NCBI GenBank assembly: GCA_002359895.1
Contig: DEOB01000010.1
Location: 15,075 to 79,074, forward strand
DNA from: Stenotrophomonas sp. UBA2629
GTDB taxonomy: Bacteria; Pseudomonadota; Gammaproteobacteria; Xanthomonadales; Xanthomonadaceae
Direction: 5' to 3'
DNA length: 64,000 bases
The notes below the pieces were generated by a model. The model had not been told where the DNA came from and ran no database searches. It saw only the letters and a program-made list of their open reading frames with translations. The position numbers were made by a program, and so were the translations under genes. Shown here one piece after another: positions 16,986 to 25,645 of the stretch (within the stretch, counting starts at the first letter, position 1; every line of letters begins with the position of its first letter).

Positions 16986-17477
16986 ATGGCCGCACCGTTG
17001 CCTGTGTATCTGCCGTGGTTGATGACTGCCGGTTTTGGTTGGCTGTACTACCGGCGCATCCGTCGTCACTTCGGTTGGCAGCCGTGGCGGCCGGTGCGCA
17101 ACATCGTGCGCATTGTGCTGCTGTCGGTGCTGGGCCTGTTGCTGGGCTGGGGCGCGATGTACCTGCAGCACGCCGCGCCAGGCATGCTGATGGGGGCGGC
17201 AGCGGGTATCGCATTGGGCCTGTTCGGCCTGAAGCACACCCACGTCAGCCTGCGTGATGGCAGGCCCGGCTATACGCCCAACCCGTGGATTGGTGGTGTG
17301 CTGTCGGTGGTGCTGGTCGGGCGGTTGGCCTGGCGCTGGTATGGCGGCGCTTTCAGCCAAAGCATGACCCAGGGCGGTGGCAACATCAGCCCGCTGACGA
17401 TGGGGCTGGTGGCGGCGCTGCTCAGTTATGGGCTGGTGCAGGCCATCGGTTTGAGCGTGCAGCTGCGCGAGCACTGA
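16986..17477 (+). CDS. Conserved integral membrane protein, DUF1453/CcdC-like
   Basis: The 163-residue product has about five hydrophobic helices and a cytoplasmic loop HTHVSLRDGRPGYTPNPWIGG. The pattern resembles the CcdC/DUF1453 membrane proteins, but I cannot confirm the family by eye. It begins with ATG at 16986, preceded by GGAGAG, and is a stand-alone gene between GH3 and a convergent sugar dehydrogenase. No function can be assigned. Confidence 0.65.
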   Translation: MAAPLPVYLPWLMTAGFGWLYYRRIRRHFGWQPWRPVRNIVRIVLLSVLGLLLGWGAMYLQHAAPGMLMGAAAGIALGLFGLKHTHVSLRDGRPGYTPNPWIGGVLSVVLVGRLAWRWYGGAFSQSMTQGGGNISPLTMGLVAALLSYGLVQAIGLSVQLREH

Positions 17478-17487
17478 GGTGGTGCGA

Positions 17488-17515
17488 TGCAGGAGCGGCG
17501 TTCACCGCTCCTGCA
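17488..17515. terminator. Bidirectional hairpin between convergent genes
   Basis: TGCAGGAGCGG at 17488-17498 pairs perfectly with CCGCTCCTGCA at 17505-17515 around a six-base loop. It lies in the 53-base gap between the DUF1453-like gene and the convergent PQQ sugar dehydrogenase. A second short dyad, GATTCAA/TTGAATC, follows at 17516-17532 and overlaps the latter gene's stop. Confidence 0.6.
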
Positions 17516-17530
17516 GATTCAAACGTTGAA

Positions 17531-18688
17531 TCAGCCGGCTTTCGACGTCAGCTTCAGCAGGCGACCATCGCTGCCGTCTTCCAGCAGCCACAGTGCGCCG
17601 TCCGGGCCTTGTTCCACTTCGCGGATGCGGTTGCCCATGTCGAAGCGCTCGGCCTCGCGTGCCTTGTCGCCATCAAATGCCACGCGCACCAGCGATTTGG
17701 AGGACAGCCCGCCAATGAAGCCGCTGCCCTGCCACTGCCGGAACTGCGTGCCGCTGTAGATGATGAAGCCGGCCGGCGAGATCACCTGGCACCAGGTCAC
17801 CACCGGTGCGATGAACTCCGGGCGCGTGTCGTGATCGGGAATCGGGCGGCCGTCGTAGTGGTCGCCGTTGGAGACGATGGGGTAGCCGTAATTGCCACCG
17901 CGCTGGATCAGATTCAACTCGTCACCGCCCTTGGGGCCCATTTCGTGTTCCCACAATTTGCCGTTGGCATCAAACGCCAGGCCCAGCACGCTGCGGTGGC
18001 CGAGCGACCACACCTGGTCGGCCGGCGAGCCCTGTGCGACGAACGGGTTGTCGCCCGGAATGCTGCCGTCCTCATTGAGGCGGATGATCTTGCCCAGGTT
18101 GGTGGTCATGTCCTGTGCGGGGTCGAACTTCTGCCGCTCGCTGGAGCTGATCCACAACTTGCCATCCGGGCCGAAGGCCATGCGGTGGCCGTAGTGGCCG
18201 CGACCGCTGACCTTGGGCGTCTGCCTCCAGATCACCTGCGCGTCGGTCAGCTGCCCGCCACCGGTGGCGTCGAGTACCAGCTTGGCGCGCGCCACGGCCG
18301 CACCGCGCGTGTCGCCTTCACCTTCTTCGGCATAGCTGTAATAGACCAGGCCATTGCTGGCGAACTGTGGATGCACGATCACATCGCCCAAACCACCTTG
18401 GCCGCCATAAGCCACCGCAGGCACGCCAGTGATCTGGCCGCGTTTGCCGCTGGCGGGGTCGAAATGAATCAGCTTGCCGGCCTTCTCGGTGATGAGCAGG
18501 CTGCCATCGGGCAGGAAGGTCATCGCCCACGGCTCGTTGAAGCGGCCGGCTTCGGTGGTGGTGAATGGCCACTGCGCCTGCTTGACCGCCGCTTCTGCAG
18601 CGGGGTCTGCCGGATCGGCAGCGCAGGAGGTGGTGAACAGCGCTGGGGTCAGCGCCAGCGCCATGCTGAGCAGGAGGGGACGTGCCAT
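17531..18688 (-). CDS. Soluble PQQ-dependent sugar dehydrogenase (aldose/sorbosone dehydrogenase family)
   Basis: This 385-residue exported protein has a signal peptide ending near FTTSCAADP, possibly a lipoprotein site at that cysteine. A six-bladed propeller of the GSDH type follows: RFNEPWAMTFLPDGSLLITEK, GRGHYGHRMAFGPDGKLW, RSVLGLAFD and the C-terminal EVEQGPDGALWLLED. Such proteins bind PQQ and oxidise aldoses at the cell surface, passing electrons to an acceptor. The ATG at 18688 gives the signal peptide. A membrane PQQ dehydrogenase at 49674-51995 suggests the strain uses PQQ. Confidence 0.92.
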   Translation of the reverse strand: MARPLLLSMALALTPALFTTSCAADPADPAAEAAVKQAQWPFTTTEAGRFNEPWAMTFLPDGSLLITEKAGKLIHFDPASGKRGQITGVPAVAYGGQGGLGDVIVHPQFASNGLVYYSYAEEGEGDTRGAAVARAKLVLDATGGGQLTDAQVIWRQTPKVSGRGHYGHRMAFGPDGKLWISSSERQKFDPAQDMTTNLGKIIRLNEDGSIPGDNPFVAQGSPADQVWSLGHRSVLGLAFDANGKLWEHEMGPKGGDELNLIQRGGNYGYPIVSNGDHYDGRPIPDHDTRPEFIAPVVTWCQVISPAGFIIYSGTQFRQWQGSGFIGGLSSKSLVRVAFDGDKAREAERFDMGNRIREVEQGPDGALWLLEDGSDGRLLKLTSKAG

Positions 18689-18849
18689 GGGTATCTCCAG
18701 ATGCAGGGAAGCGATGTCAAAGTGGTTTTTTACAGCATGCCGGTCAGATTTGCTGGCGATATGGGGTAGGACTGCCCGCGGCAATCACCTACCGTGGCCG
18801 GTCGGGTGCCCATAGACGGTGCCTTCAACTCCATCGGAAGGAAATAGTG

Positions 18850-19308
18850 ATGAACAAACAGGTGAATCGACCGTCAGCAGCCTTCATTGCTGCATCGTGG
18901 TGCGCACTCATGCTGGGCTCGGCGTCCTACCTCATCGGCCTGTTCAATGCCGGCATGCAGCTCAACGAAAAGGGCTATTACCTGGCCCTGCTGTTGTTTG
19001 GCCTGTTTGCGGCGGTGTCATTGCAGAAGAGCGTGCGCGACCGCGTGGAAGGCGTGCCGGTGAGTGGCCTGTATTACTCGTTGGCATGGTTTGCGTTGTT
19101 GTCGGCGCTGCTGTTGCTGGTGATCGGCCTGTGGAATGCAACGCTGGCGCTCAGCGAAAAGGGCTTCTACGGCATGGCTTATGCGCTGGCGCTGTTTGGT
19201 GCCGTGGCCGTGCAGAAAAACACGCGTGACCTGATAGCCGCCGATGCGGCGTACCGGCAAAGCCCGCAGCCGTTGCCGCCATTGCCGACAGCGCTGTCGC
19301 AGGACTAA
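18850..19308 (+). CDS. YiaA/YiaB-family inner-membrane protein
   Basis: The 152-residue product contains two copies of the two-helix YiaAB unit. The repeats read LIGLFNAGMQLNEKGYYLALLLFGLFAAVSLQKSVRD and then VIGLWNATLALSEKGFYGMAYALALFGAVAVQKNTRD in the second half, so about residues 15-65 and 75-125. The family is widespread and its function is unknown. It is transcribed alone; the ATG at 18850 follows AAGGAAAT. Confidence 0.9.
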   Translation: MNKQVNRPSAAFIAASWCALMLGSASYLIGLFNAGMQLNEKGYYLALLLFGLFAAVSLQKSVRDRVEGVPVSGLYYSLAWFALLSALLLLVIGLWNATLALSEKGFYGMAYALALFGAVAVQKNTRDLIAADAAYRQSPQPLPPLPTALSQD

Positions 19309-19332
19309 ACAGCTGGCGGTAGCGCTGGAAAA

Positions 19333-19363
19333 AGAAGGGCGGGAGCACAGCTCCCGCCCTTCT
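19333..19363. terminator. Bidirectional terminator between the YiaAB gene and the symporter gene
   Basis: AGAAGGGCGGGAGC at 19333-19346 pairs perfectly with GCTCCCGCCCTTCT at 19350-19363 around a three-base loop. On the minus strand it runs into TTTTTCC, so it is a good terminator for the leftward symporter gene. It can also end the rightward YiaAB transcript. Confidence 0.78.
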
Positions 19364-19386
19364 GCATTTCACGCGGTTGGATCGCG

Positions 19387-20679
19387 TCAGCTTTCTGCTG
19401 GGCTGTCCGGCTCGGCACTTGCGCGCATGCGCCTGGCAACGATGCCGGTTGCGGTGACACCGCCGGTGGCATTGCCGATGGTGCAGAACACATCGGGAAT
19501 CGTGTCCACCGCCAGCAGCACGCCCAGCGGTTCCACCGGCAAGCCCAGGCTCTGCGTGATCGGCATGTTGTTGGTCATGAAGTTGGCCTGGCCCGGCAAG
19601 CCGGTCGAGCCCATGCTGATGGCCGCCGCCAACAACACCGCCACCGCGTACTGCGAGGCGTGCACGTCCATGCCGTACAGCCACGCGATGAAACTGGCTA
19701 CTGCGATGTACTGCGCAGGGCTGGTGATGCGGAACAGCGACACCGCCATCGGCAACACCAGCGAGGTCAATGCGGCCGGGTAGCCCAGCCGGTTGCGCGC
19801 GCTGTCGATCATGGCCGGCAATGAGGCCAGCGAGGACTGCGTGCTGCCGGCAATCACCTGCACCGGTACCAAGGCGGGCGCAAAGCGACGCAGCGGCTCG
19901 CCTGCGGCAACGCGGGCCACCACGTACAGCAGCAGCGTGATCAGGATGTAGATCACGCACATCAGCACGATGTAATAGCCCAATACACCCAGCACGCTCA
20001 TGCCGACCTCGGCGCAGACCACCAGCACCAGCGCGAACACGCCCACCGGTGCGGCCCACAGTACCCAACGCACGATGGTGATCATGGTGTCGGCAATGAT
20101 ACGGATGATGTCCAGGATGCGGTCGCGGCGTTCAGCCTCCTGGCGGCTCAGTGCAAAGCCGAAGAACATCGCAAACACCACCAGCGGCAGCATCGCTGCG
20201 GACGCTGCCGCGGAGATGGCATTGCTGGGGATCAGCGAGCTGATCCACTGCGCGGCGCTCAATGGTGTGGCGGGCGCGGTAGGTGAGCGCAGTGCCTCGC
20301 GGAAGGTCTGGATGGTGTCCGCATCACGCGGCAGCAGGTTCAGCAGGGCCGGTGTGGTGACCGCCGCAAACGCGGCCGAGCCCACCAGCAACACCAGGAA
20401 TACGATGATCGCATTGCGCGCGGTACGCCCCGACGCCGCCGCATTGCTGGCCGTATTGACGCCGACGATCACCAACGCGGTGACCAGCGGCACCACCGTC
20501 ATCTGCAGTGCATTGAGCCAGAGCCGTCCGATGGGGCGCACCACGTCGGCCACCTTCAGCGCCAAGGCCTGGTCATACGCGGTAAGTGACAGGCCCACCA
20601 CTGCAGCGATCACCAGCGCGATAAGCACTTTGACCGGGGCCGACAGTGTGAAGCGTGATGCAGAGGTGCGGTCGCTCAT
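19387..20679 (-). CDS. Dicarboxylate/amino acid:cation symporter (DAACS family)
   Basis: This 430-residue membrane protein has about eight helices and two re-entrant loops. The serine-rich hairpin is AGSTQSSLASLPAM, and the C-terminal site is VDTIPDVFCTIGNATGGVTAT. The family imports glutamate, aspartate or C4-dicarboxylates with sodium or protons. It is the last gene of a leftward set with the RpiR regulator and YkuD enzyme, separated from the latter by 58 bases. In this setting uptake of glutamate freed from murein peptides is an attractive inference. Confidence 0.9.
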   Translation of the reverse strand: MSDRTSASRFTLSAPVKVLIALVIAAVVGLSLTAYDQALALKVADVVRPIGRLWLNALQMTVVPLVTALVIVGVNTASNAAASGRTARNAIIVFLVLLVGSAAFAAVTTPALLNLLPRDADTIQTFREALRSPTAPATPLSAAQWISSLIPSNAISAAASAAMLPLVVFAMFFGFALSRQEAERRDRILDIIRIIADTMITIVRWVLWAAPVGVFALVLVVCAEVGMSVLGVLGYYIVLMCVIYILITLLLYVVARVAAGEPLRRFAPALVPVQVIAGSTQSSLASLPAMIDSARNRLGYPAALTSLVLPMAVSLFRITSPAQYIAVASFIAWLYGMDVHASQYAVAVLLAAAISMGSTGLPGQANFMTNNMPITQSLGLPVEPLGVLLAVDTIPDVFCTIGNATGGVTATGIVARRMRASAEPDSPAES

Positions 20680-20737
20680 GGGCAGGTGTACTTACCGTAG
20701 GAGTGAAGAAGGGGCGGGCATTGTCGCCAAGGATGGC

Positions 20738-21526
20738 TCACCGTGCACTGCCGGTGAGCGCTGGCAATTGCCAATCACCTTGCAGGCGCGTGTATTCCGC
20801 ATCGGGCAACAACACAAACAGCGGCTTGGCAGCGGGGGTGAGCCAGGCCAGCAGATCGGACATCTGTTGCGGCTCCATCGCCGTGCAGCCTGCGGTGGCC
20901 TCGCCCGGCGTGCGCCACAGGTGCGCAAAAATACAGCTGCCCTGACCAGGCACGGCATTGGGGTTGTGAGCAATGACAAAGCCTTCGCGGTAACGGCGGT
21001 CGCCTGCGTTGTGCAGATCCAGCCGCATCGCCTCGGTGGAGCCCTTCACCGCATCCGTGCCTACCTGCGCCGCATCGACGATGCGGTTGTACAGCGGCGA
21101 CGCCGGGACATCCATGCAGTAGCTGCTGGCCAGCATGGGCTGGTAAGGCAGCGCGCTGCTGATGTGTTCGGCGTAGCCGAACGCCGGGCCAATGTTGAAA
21201 ATGCCGGCCGGGCTGCGGCCGTCGCCTTCGTGTTTCTGCGGGCCGCCGTTCTGCTTTGGATGCAGGCCGATGCCCCACGCGCTACCGGTGCGGCCCAGTG
21301 CCACGTTGAAGCCCTCCCCGTGCATTTGCCAGCCGTTATCGGTGCGCTCGAACGCCTGCAGCCGGCCCGAAGGCGTATCCCACGAAGGCGCAGTGACCAC
21401 GATAAGTTGCCGTGCATCCTGCAATGGCGTAGCCGTCGCCGCCATGCTGGTTGGCGCAATCAGCACGCACAGATAAGCCAGTGGTGAAAGAAGACGCCGA
21501 GGGGGGATGCGAAAGCGTGTGGGCAT
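20738..21526 (-). CDS. L,D-transpeptidase (YkuD) family protein
   Basis: This 262-residue exported protein has a signal peptide (about residues 1-29) and a YkuD catalytic domain. The block SCIFAHLWRTPGEATAGCTAM gives the conserved histidine H202 and catalytic cysteine C214. Family members remodel peptidoglycan by L,D-cross-linking, L,D-carboxypeptidation or attaching lipoproteins. No LysM or PG-binding domain is present. It starts 18 bases after the MurR/RpiR regulator gene, so the two are probably co-transcribed. This fits regulation by a cell-wall-derived ligand. Confidence 0.85.
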   Translation of the reverse strand: MPTRFRIPPRRLLSPLAYLCVLIAPTSMAATATPLQDARQLIVVTAPSWDTPSGRLQAFERTDNGWQMHGEGFNVALGRTGSAWGIGLHPKQNGGPQKHEGDGRSPAGIFNIGPAFGYAEHISSALPYQPMLASSYCMDVPASPLYNRIVDAAQVGTDAVKGSTEAMRLDLHNAGDRRYREGFVIAHNPNAVPGQGSCIFAHLWRTPGEATAGCTAMEPQQMSDLLAWLTPAAKPLFVLLPDAEYTRLQGDWQLPALTGSAR

Positions 21527-21544
21527 GGCAGCGGCTCCGGCGAA

Positions 21545-22393
21545 TCAGTTGTCGATCAAATGCTGGATGCGTTCCTGGTTCAACGCCAACTGCCGTTGCC
21601 GGTCGGGATTGGACTGGCACAGCAGCACGAACACGAAATCCAGAAGGTACTGCAGCGAGCAACGGTACAGCAGTTGCGCGATGGGTGGCTGCGGATCGTG
21701 CGCGCAGATGGCCAGCGAGGCATCTGCATGCGCACGCAGCGGATTGGCGGTGTGGCGGGTAATGGAGACCACCTTGCCGCCGACTTCCTGAAACTGACGC
21801 GACAGCTGCCACAACTGCGGCAATTTGCCGAACTCGGAGAACACCAGCAGCACATCGCCGGGGCGCGCGGCGGAGAGGTTGGCGGTCATCAGAATGGGAT
21901 CGGCGTGCTGCACGGTGAGAATGCCCAGCAGCGACAGACGCATGGCGAATTCGCGCGCGTACAGGCCGTCATCACCCAGGCCATAGATGAACACCTTGGG
22001 CGCGTTGTCGAGCAGCGCGATCACTGCTTCCACATCGGCCTGTGGGTTGGCGACCATGGTTTCTTCTTCAGCGGCGACCTTGGCGCGGCGCAGTGTTTCT
22101 GCGGCCTGCAGATAACCGCCGGGTTGTTGTTCCGGCGGCCAATCGGTGGTGTCGCCGTTGCCGGCCAATGCGACGGCCGCGCCGACCGAGTACTTCAGAT
22201 CGGGGTAGCCCTTGAAGCCGAGCTTCTGGCTGAATTTGACCACGCTGGATTGGCTGATGCCCAAGGCATTGGCCAGTTGTTGCGAGGAGTAATCGCGCAG
22301 CAGGTGGGCGTTGTCGAGGATGAAATCGGCAATGCGCCGTTCGATGGCCGACATCTGTTCGCGTTCTGATCGGATTTTCAGCAGAGGTGGCAT
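21545..22393 (-). CDS. MurR/RpiR family transcriptional regulator
   Basis: The 282-residue protein has an N-terminal RpiR helix-turn-helix domain (about residues 1-75, LANALGISQSSVVKFSQKLGFKGYPDLK). A C-terminal SIS domain (about 120-250, with KVFIYGLGDDGLYAREFAMRLSLLG and VLLVFSEFG) follows. SIS domains bind phosphosugars; relatives such as MurR sense MurNAc-6-phosphate. It heads a leftward transcript with the YkuD enzyme and symporter and lies between the two halves of the murein-peptide region, so control of that region is likely. Confidence 0.92.
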   Translation of the reverse strand: MPPLLKIRSEREQMSAIERRIADFILDNAHLLRDYSSQQLANALGISQSSVVKFSQKLGFKGYPDLKYSVGAAVALAGNGDTTDWPPEQQPGGYLQAAETLRRAKVAAEEETMVANPQADVEAVIALLDNAPKVFIYGLGDDGLYAREFAMRLSLLGILTVQHADPILMTANLSAARPGDVLLVFSEFGKLPQLWQLSRQFQEVGGKVVSITRHTANPLRAHADASLAICAHDPQPPIAQLLYRCSLQYLLDFVFVLLCQSNPDRQRQLALNQERIQHLIDN

Positions 22394-22503
22394 GGGCGGG
22401 CTGTCGGTGGTCCGTTGGCGACTCTAAGGGATTGTGGGCGGTTGTGGTGCGTGTGGGATTGCTGTTGTTGCTTCATGCGCCAGCAACAGAAAGGCAGGAG
22501 CAA

Positions 22504-22667
22504 GGGCTTTCGCCCCCCTTCGGGGTGCGAGCACACCTTTCTTTGCTTGTGCAAAGAAACGTGGCCCAAAGAAAGCACACCCTGCCTCCGCGCCCACGTC
22601 GCTGCGCGTCGCGGGTGCACTGCGCCAATGGGATTTTTCGACGCGACATCCGTGTCGCGTCGAAAAA
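22504..22667. repeat. Intergenic multi-hairpin element, a dispersed xanthomonad-type repeat
   Basis: The 575-base gap 22394-22968 holds no convincing gene. It contains three stable hairpins: GGGC/GCCC with loop TTTC at 22504-22515; TTTCTTTGC (22538-22546) pairing with GCAAAGAAA (22551-22559); and a 15-base perfect stem at 22634-22648 and 22653-22667 bounded by A/T runs. The order and sequence resemble dispersed intergenic repeats I recall from xanthomonad genomes. A run of AAAGCC units follows near 22755. The promoter of the regulator gene must lie at the left edge. Function is unknown. Confidence 0.6.
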
Positions 22668-22872
22668 CGACGCACATCCCTGTGCGCCGCCCTGCGGGTT
22701 TTTCCCATCGGCTCCGTCGCTGCGGAAGGGGACCCGGTGGAGCAAAGCAACTGCCAAAGCCAAAGCCAAACAGCTGCACCTCTCCACAACACTTCTCTTG
22801 GCTTTGCCAAAGCAGGGGAGGGGAGAGCTGCTGCTTTTCGATGGGTTGCTGTCGCTATTACACGAAACAAAA

Positions 22873-22896
22873 CAGCACCTGTGTTGGCAGGTGCTG
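22873..22896 (-). terminator. Intrinsic terminator downstream of the epimerase gene
   Basis: On the minus strand CAGCACCTG and CAGGTGCTG form a perfect nine-base stem with a six-base loop, followed by TTTTGTTTC. It lies about 70 bases past the stop of the epimerase gene. It would separate the endopeptidase-epimerase transcript from the regulator operon. Confidence 0.8.
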
Positions 22897-22968
22897 CGTC
22901 TGATCTTCCGGCAAACGTCGACCAAGCAACAACAACCGCGCTCACGCAGATTGCTGTCGCCATGCCGG

Positions 22969-24066
22969 TCACAGCTTGATCATCTCCAGGCCACGCACTT
23001 CCACGATGCCCAGGCCCGGCGCGTCGGTGATGCTGATCTCCGATTCGTTGAAGATCACGCCGCCCTCCACCGGGTTGAACTGGCTCAGCGACGGGCCATC
23101 CAGGTCCACCTTGGTGATCACACCCGCCTTGGCCGCCGCCAGGTGCACCGCAGCGGCCACGCTGATGCTCGACTCCAACATGCAGCCGATCATGCACGGC
23201 ACGCCGTACAGCGAAGCGATGTCGGCAATCTTGATGGCGTTGGAAAGGCCGCCGGTCTTCATCAACTTGATGTTGATGATGTCCGCCGCGCCCTGCTGAA
23301 TCAGGTCGAACACCTGGTTCGGGCTGAACACACTTTCATCGGCCATCACCGGCGTGTTGACCCGCTCGGTCACGTACTTCATGCCGGCGATGTCGGCGGC
23401 CTTCACCGGCTGTTCCAGCAGTTCCAGAATGACGCCTGCGTTTTCCAGCTCCCGCATTGCATAGACCGCCTGTTTTGCGGTCCAGCCCTGGTTGGCGTCC
23501 AGGCGCAGTAACGCGCGGCCCTCGACGGCGGCGTGAATCGCCTTGACCCGCTCGATGTCCAGGCCGATGTCCTTGCCCACCTTGATCTTCAACGACTCAA
23601 AGCCGCGATCCAGTGCCGACAGCGAATCAGCCACCATCTTGTCGATGTAATCCACGCTGATGGTGATGTCGGTGGTGATCACCGGATCGCCGCCGCCGAG
23701 CATCTGGTAGAGCGGTGCCCCGTGCAGCTGCGCCCACAGATCGTAGACCGCGATTTCCACCGCCGCCTTGGCGCTGGTGTTGCGCTCCAGTGAGGATTGG
23801 ATGAGCCCGCAGATGCGGTTGAGGTTGGCGATGTCCTCACCCACCAAGCGCGGCTTGATGAAGGTGTTGATGGCTTCGATGATCGAGCCATGCGTGTCAC
23901 CGGTGATCACTGCCGTCGGCGGCGCCTCGCCGTAGCCGGTATGGCCGCTGTCGGTGCGGATAAGCACCACCACGTCTTCCACCGTTTCCACGGTGCGCAG
24001 TGCGGTTTTGAACGGGGTTTTCAGGGGCACGCGCAGCATGCCAAGTTCAATGTCGGTGATCTTCAT
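22969..24066 (-). CDS. dgcA: L-Ala-D/L-Glu dipeptide epimerase (enolase superfamily)
   Basis: This 365-residue protein has the muconate-lactonizing subgroup layout: an N-terminal capping domain and a barrel with the KxK pair K160/K162, metal ligands D190, E218 and D243, and the second base K267. A DxD motif at D321/D323 (KVDLDGPSL) is the feature that, in known L-Ala-D/L-Glu epimerases, holds the N-terminal amine of the dipeptide. The enzyme converts L-Ala-D-Glu from murein to L-Ala-L-Glu for degradation. Its start overlaps the stop of the NlpC/P60 gene by four bases, which supplies its substrate. Confidence 0.93.
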   Translation of the reverse strand: MKITDIELGMLRVPLKTPFKTALRTVETVEDVVVLIRTDSGHTGYGEAPPTAVITGDTHGSIIEAINTFIKPRLVGEDIANLNRICGLIQSSLERNTSAKAAVEIAVYDLWAQLHGAPLYQMLGGGDPVITTDITISVDYIDKMVADSLSALDRGFESLKIKVGKDIGLDIERVKAIHAAVEGRALLRLDANQGWTAKQAVYAMRELENAGVILELLEQPVKAADIAGMKYVTERVNTPVMADESVFSPNQVFDLIQQGAADIINIKLMKTGGLSNAIKIADIASLYGVPCMIGCMLESSISVAAAVHLAAAKAGVITKVDLDGPSLSQFNPVEGGVIFNESEISITDAPGLGIVEVRGLEMIKL

Positions 24067-25514
24067 TTGGTCGCTTGTGGGCGGATGCGCTGGATGTTGG
24101 TCATGCGGTCGATATAGCGGGCGGTGTCGCTGGCCATCATCGGCTGCAGCGGGGTCACCGACACACCATTGAGCGCGGCGTGTACGCGGGTACCGCTGGC
24201 ATCGAACCAGCTGCCACCGGAGGTGTCGTGGATCACCCAGGTCATGCCATTGGCTTCACCCAGCATCATCATCACGTGGCCGGGGATATAGATCAGGTCG
24301 CCGACCTGCAGATTGGCGATGGCCGCATCCCGCTTGGCGGTGCTGTCCTTGTCGCTGAAGGCAATGCGGTCCAGCGCGGGGCTCACAGCCTGCGCGCTGG
24401 TATTGCGCGGCAGCAGTACACCGAAGCTGCGGTAGATTTCCGAGACAAAGCCACTGCAGTCGCGCGTGTCGTAGGAGTGGCCCCAGCCGTAACGTTCCCC
24501 CAGAAATTTGAAGGCCTGGGTGATCAGGTTGGCCTGCGTGAGCGGCAGGTAGTCGGCGGCAGTGTCCTGCGAGCGCGGCAGCAGTGCCGGCACCAGCGCC
24601 AGACTGCCGTCGTCATTGCGCACCGGCAGTTGGATGACATGGCTGGCGTGTGCCTGCTGGCCGTTGACCGTCTTCATCGCTGGCCAGTCGCTGAGCACTG
24701 GCACGCGCACGCCCATTTCCAGCTGAAGATCCGACACGCGCGGTTCTTCCGGGGTGTGCACGGTGCGTGCGGTGGCGCCGGTGATCACGCGGTGTGCGTC
24801 GGCCTTGCCGTAGCCGAATACCTGGTCGGCACTGCCGATGCCCACAAAGCGCTTTTCCATCCACGCGGCATAACGCTCGCTGGCGATGAACACCCACTTG
24901 CCATCGGCACTTTCGTGCAGCACGGCGACCGCGTCCCCGGGGAACAAGGCCGATTCCTGGAAGCGGTCGATGTCGGTGTCGCCCTGGCTGCTGAATACCC
25001 GCAGCTCGGTGGGGAAGGCGCGCAATGCCGCGCGGTGCACCACCAGCCCGTACTGCACCGGGCGGCTGGCGGGAATGGCGGACAGCGCCAGGTTGTCGGT
25101 GACCGCCTGCAGCTGGGCCGCGCTGACCTGCTTGCCCTCTACGTCGTACAGGGCGCGGGTGGGCGGCTTGGAGATGCTGGTGATCTGCTCGCGGACCCAT
25201 ACCTGCGGCAGTAGCGCGGGCAATGTGTGCAGGTCGATGATGGAGGCGTCGAGCTGGCGCATGCGCGCGTTCTGCGCGTCGATACCGGCGCGGTCCAGGA
25301 TCACCGCATCGGGGTTGGGCAGCTGCGCGATCCAATGCTGCGGCGCGAGGAAACCTTCTTCCAGCCCGATGATGCCGGCGTACGTCGGCGCGGCGGCCGG
25401 CAGCGGCGGCGGCAGGGCCATCGCCGGCCCGCTGCACAGGGCCACGGCCAGGATGAGGGCCCGCGACAGCGGGGCAAGACGTCGGCGCCGGACTGGCGAC
25501 GGGATGGCGTTCAT
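24063..25514 (-). CDS. Exported NlpC/P60 (C40) murein-peptide endopeptidase with SH3 domains
   Basis: The 483-residue protein has a signal peptide (about residues 1-33), an N-terminal lid region, two SH3b-like domains in the middle and a C-terminal NlpC/P60 domain. Catalytic C353 lies in YDTRDCSGF, with H413 in PGHVMMML and probably H429 in VIHDTS. This order matches the YkfC group, which cuts the D-Glu-diamino-acid bond of stem peptides with free L-Ala and so releases L-Ala-D-Glu. The 3' end overlaps the epimerase start by four bases, so the two steps are translationally coupled. Confidence 0.92.
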   Translation of the reverse strand: MNAIPSPVRRRRLAPLSRALILAVALCSGPAMALPPPLPAAAPTYAGIIGLEEGFLAPQHWIAQLPNPDAVILDRAGIDAQNARMRQLDASIIDLHTLPALLPQVWVREQITSISKPPTRALYDVEGKQVSAAQLQAVTDNLALSAIPASRPVQYGLVVHRAALRAFPTELRVFSSQGDTDIDRFQESALFPGDAVAVLHESADGKWVFIASERYAAWMEKRFVGIGSADQVFGYGKADAHRVITGATARTVHTPEEPRVSDLQLEMGVRVPVLSDWPAMKTVNGQQAHASHVIQLPVRNDDGSLALVPALLPRSQDTAADYLPLTQANLITQAFKFLGERYGWGHSYDTRDCSGFVSEIYRSFGVLLPRNTSAQAVSPALDRIAFSDKDSTAKRDAAIANLQVGDLIYIPGHVMMMLGEANGMTWVIHDTSGGSWFDASGTRVHAALNGVSVTPLQPMMASDTARYIDRMTNIQRIRPQATK

Positions 25515-25538
25515 TAGGACTCCCCTCTGAGATGCTTC

Positions 25539-25582
25539 GGAATACTTATTCCTTTCGCCATCGAAAGCAAGAATAAATTATT
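25539..25582. promoter_or_regulatory. Divergent control region with nested dyads between the two murein-peptide transcripts
   Basis: The 131-base gap 25515-25645 separates the leftward endopeptidase from the rightward transglutaminase-like gene. It is much more AT-rich than its surroundings. It contains GGAATACTTATTCC (25539-25552), CTTTCG/CGAAAG around CCAT (25552-25567) and AATAAATTATT (25572-25582). TTATTC at 25546 and GAATAA at 25571 also form a wider inverted repeat around the middle dyad. A TTGACC at 25581-25586 is a possible rightward -35 box. These look like regulator sites; the nearby RpiR protein is the obvious candidate, by inference only. Confidence 0.6.
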
Positions 25583-25645
25583 GACCCGCTACCGGGTGCG
25601 TGTTACACAGCGACTACCACCCCCGCACCTTCAGGATGTGTCGCC

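Noticed and set aside
17285..18769. A 494-codon frame opposite to the soluble PQQ sugar dehydrogenase
   Set aside because: Antisense shadow that also spans two intergenic hairpins.
22387..23511. A 374-codon frame and several shorter ones through the 22394-22968 gap
   Set aside because: They run through a hairpin-rich repeat element and into the antisense of the epimerase gene, with no ribosome-binding site or recognisable domain.
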